In this document: positions 5,351 to 6,681 of the stretch, one piece after another
Layout of the letters: every line of letters begins with the position of its first letter
Numbering within the stretch: position 1 is the first letter of the stretch
Assembly: GCA_003228415.1 (NCBI GenBank)
Contig: QIDL01000419.1
Coordinates: 1-6,681, forward strand
Direction of reading: 5' to 3'
Origin: Gammaproteobacteria bacterium
GTDB taxonomy: Bacteria > Pseudomonadota > Gammaproteobacteria > Pseudomonadales > Azotimanducaceae
DNA length: 6,681 nucleotides
The notes under the pieces: generated by a model
The model's database searches: none
What the model was told of the DNA's origin: nothing
The model's input: the letters and a program-made list of their open reading frames with translations, nothing else
Program-made: the position numbers and the translations under genes

Positions 5351-5996
5351 CAAAGCCCACTCCGCTGCCGGCCAGCCACACCGCCATGGGTCCGATATCC
5401 TGTGCAGTACCGGCCCGTTTACTCATGGTAAAGCGAATGGCCCGTTGAGCTTCCGGATCTTTTTCATCGAGGCGGTCGGTCATCCAATCCATCCATCCCA
5501 GCGCGATACCGTTGACCGATATCGCCGACGGCGCCACTTCCTGGGCGAGCGATCGGATGAAATTCTGCAACGCGCCATGGGCGGCCGAGTAAACCGTGGT
5601 ATTGGGTAAGCCGCGCTCACCCAGAACGTGGGTGAGCAGGACGACATTGCCACCACGCCCCTGCTCCACCATACGCACCATCGCACACTGAGTGGCACTG
5701 AACGCTGCGTAGAAATTGGCCATCAGACCTTCACTCAGTTCTCCAGGCTCAACACTTTCGAAGGGTTTTGCCAGAAATTTGTCCGCCGCACAGGCGAGCA
5801 CATCGATGCCGCCCAGGGATCCAATCGCCTCTGTAACCAACTCGGCAACCGACGCGGCCGGCCCCGCGTCCACCCTCACCACCTCACCGCCCGCCTCCTC
5901 GAACGCCTCCGCAATGCCAATGCCAGCGTCGCTATCGGCGGCATAGACCACACACCGTTTGCCGCCGAGATCGAAGTGCTCTACCTGCGTCGCCAT
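5301..5996 (-). CDS. Divergent short-chain dehydrogenase/reductase with His replacing the catalytic Lys
   Basis: This 231-residue protein has the SDR fold from end to end but an altered active site. The glycine-rich loop is AADSDAGIG at 19-27, not TGxxxGIG. The NNAG position reads ACAAD at 68-72. Asn94 is kept. The catalytic-Ser position reads LLTH at 120-123. The YxxxK signature is YSAAH at 136-140: Tyr kept, Lys changed to His (codon CAT). Later parts are ordinary: SVNGIALGW at 160-168 and GFVTGQIFPLDGG at 214-226. It may be a weak enzyme, one with altered chemistry, or a non-catalytic partner subunit. The ATG lies 2 nt past the stop of the upstream SDR. A strong GGAGGT (6003-6008 on the minus strand, 6-nt spacer) sits inside that gene's final codons, so the two are translationally coupled. 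Its 3' end overlaps the aminotransferase gene. Confidence 0.85.
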   Translation of the reverse strand: MATQVEHFDLGGKRCVVYAADSDAGIGIAEAFEEAGGEVVRVDAGPAASVAELVTEAIGSLGGIDVLACAADKFLAKPFESVEPGELSEGLMANFYAAFSATQCAMVRMVEQGRGGNVVLLTHVLGERGLPNTTVYSAAHGALQNFIRSLAQEVAPSAISVNGIALGWMDWMTDRLDEKDPEAQRAIRFTMSKRAGTAQDIGPMAVWLAGSGVGFVTGQIFPLDGGLTQHL

Positions 5997-5998
5997 AC

Positions 5999-6681
5999 CT
6001 ATACCTCCATTTCATGGACCGGCACGAAGTCCACGGGGCCGAGGCCGCCCGCCAACCCACCGCCATCGATGATAAAACTCTGTCCGGTGACGTAACCCGA
6101 AGCATCGCTGGCCAGGTACACACACAAAGGGCCCAGTTCCCACCACTGCCCGAGGCGTCTTACCGGTATGCGTGAACCCCGTTGTTCGGCAAGCTGCTCG
6201 GCTTCCTCTCCTTGAGGTGCCGACTGCAGCACATAGCCCGGAATGATTGTGTTCACCCGGATGTCGTGAGGCGCCAGCATCGTAGCTGCGGATTTGGACA
6301 ATGAGATGACCCCGCCTTTGGCGGTGGGGTAGGCGAAGGATCTGTTACCACGCATGGCAGTCCCTGAAGCGACGTTGATGATCGAACCGCCGTCGCCCTG
6401 TTCCACCATATGCCGGGCAGCGGCTCGGGAACTGTAGAAATTGCCTTTGAGGTTGGTGGCCAGAACCGCCTCGAAGGCCTCGTCCGGATACTCCCAGAAT
6501 TCTGCCTGGATCCGTGTGCCTCCGCCGGCATTCGCCACCATGACGTCGATGCGACCATATTCATCGACACATCGATCCACCAGCGCATCGACCTGAGTCG
6601 AATCGGTTACGTCACAGGTCTGAGCAGTGGCATCTCCACCGGCCTGGGCTATCTCGGCAACCGTCCGATCGATCTGCTCTT
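5999..6681 (-). CDS. Short-chain dehydrogenase/reductase, canonical active site, N-terminus cut by window edge
   Basis: The minus-strand frame is open from the right edge (first full codon at 6679) to TAG at 5999-6001, giving 226 residues. A GTG at 6580 is not the true start. Upstream residues in the same frame read AEIAQAGGDATAQTCDVTDS, the beta-3 region of an SDR with the conserved CDVTD. The TGxxxGIG cofactor loop lies outside the window. Seen here are VANAGGG (NAG motif), NVASG with the catalytic Ser, YPTAK (the YxxxK pair), RVNTIIPGYV, and GYVTGQSFIIDGGG near the C-terminus. It should be an active NAD(P)-dependent oxidoreductase of the FabG-like classical type; the substrate is unknown. 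It is followed after 2 nt by the divergent SDR, so the two are probably made together and may associate. Confidence 0.92.
   Translation of the reverse strand, partial: EQIDRTVAEIAQAGGDATAQTCDVTDSTQVDALVDRCVDEYGRIDVMVANAGGGTRIQAEFWEYPDEAFEAVLATNLKGNFYSSRAAARHMVEQGDGGSIINVASGTAMRGNRSFAYPTAKGGVISLSKSAATMLAPHDIRVNTIIPGYVLQSAPQGEEAEQLAEQRGSRIPVRRLGQWWELGPLCVYLASDASGYVTGQSFIIDGGGLAGGLGPVDFVPVHEMEV

Noticed and set aside
5577..5579. Sequencing error explaining His140 in the divergent SDR
   Set aside because: Two or more base substitutions would be needed to restore Lys, and other active-site motifs in the same protein are altered as well, so the change is more likely real.
5163..5609. Plus-strand open frame of 148 codons across the aminotransferase/SDR junction
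   Set aside because: It runs out of frame over the aminotransferase end and antisense over the SDR core; no recognisable fold or start signal.

Overview
The window looks like chromosomal DNA of a free-living Gram-negative proteobacterium, probably a gammaproteobacterium. This rests on the moderately high GC content, the purine-rich GGAG/AAGGA ribosome binding sites, an AxA signal peptide, and a riboflavin gene variant (RibB fused to a dead GTP-cyclohydrolase domain) that is known mainly from Proteobacteria. The genus-level origin cannot be read from the sequence.

Layout, left to right. (1) Positions 1-175, minus strand: the first 58 residues of a thiamine-diphosphate enzyme of the acetolactate-synthase/benzoylformate-decarboxylase type, running off the left edge, with an extended -10 element upstream. 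(2) Positions 289-1146, plus strand: a secreted DUF4097-type protein made of repeated TSGG turns, divergent from gene 1. (3) Positions 1202-2908, minus strand: a tight two-gene operon. Its first gene is a RibB whose C-terminal GTP-cyclohydrolase-II domain has lost its zinc cysteines and active site. Its second gene is a complete stand-alone RibA. (4) Positions 3025-3933, plus strand: a LysR-type regulator divergent from the rib operon. The short spacer between them holds a 13-bp perfect inverted repeat and a helically phased set of ATTTATG half-sites. (5) Positions 4025-5350, plus strand: a fold-type-I PLP aminotransferase. (6) Positions 5301-6681, minus strand: two short-chain dehydrogenases/reductases (SDRs). 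The upstream one is canonical and cut by the right edge. The downstream one is divergent, with His in place of the catalytic Lys. Its 3' end overlaps the aminotransferase gene by 50 bp.

How the genes may work together. RibB and RibA catalyse the two committed, branch-opening steps of flavin synthesis, from ribulose 5-phosphate and from GTP. Here they appear to be controlled by the neighbouring LysR protein, because no FMN riboswitch is visible upstream. The ThDP enzyme, aminotransferase and SDR pair look like accessory small-molecule metabolism, but the sequence does not identify their substrates. I see no mobile element, tRNA, rRNA or CRISPR array. The most unusual signals are the phased LysR-type operator over a rib operon, the dead-domain RibB paired with an active RibA, and the His-for-Lys SDR next to a canonical SDR.
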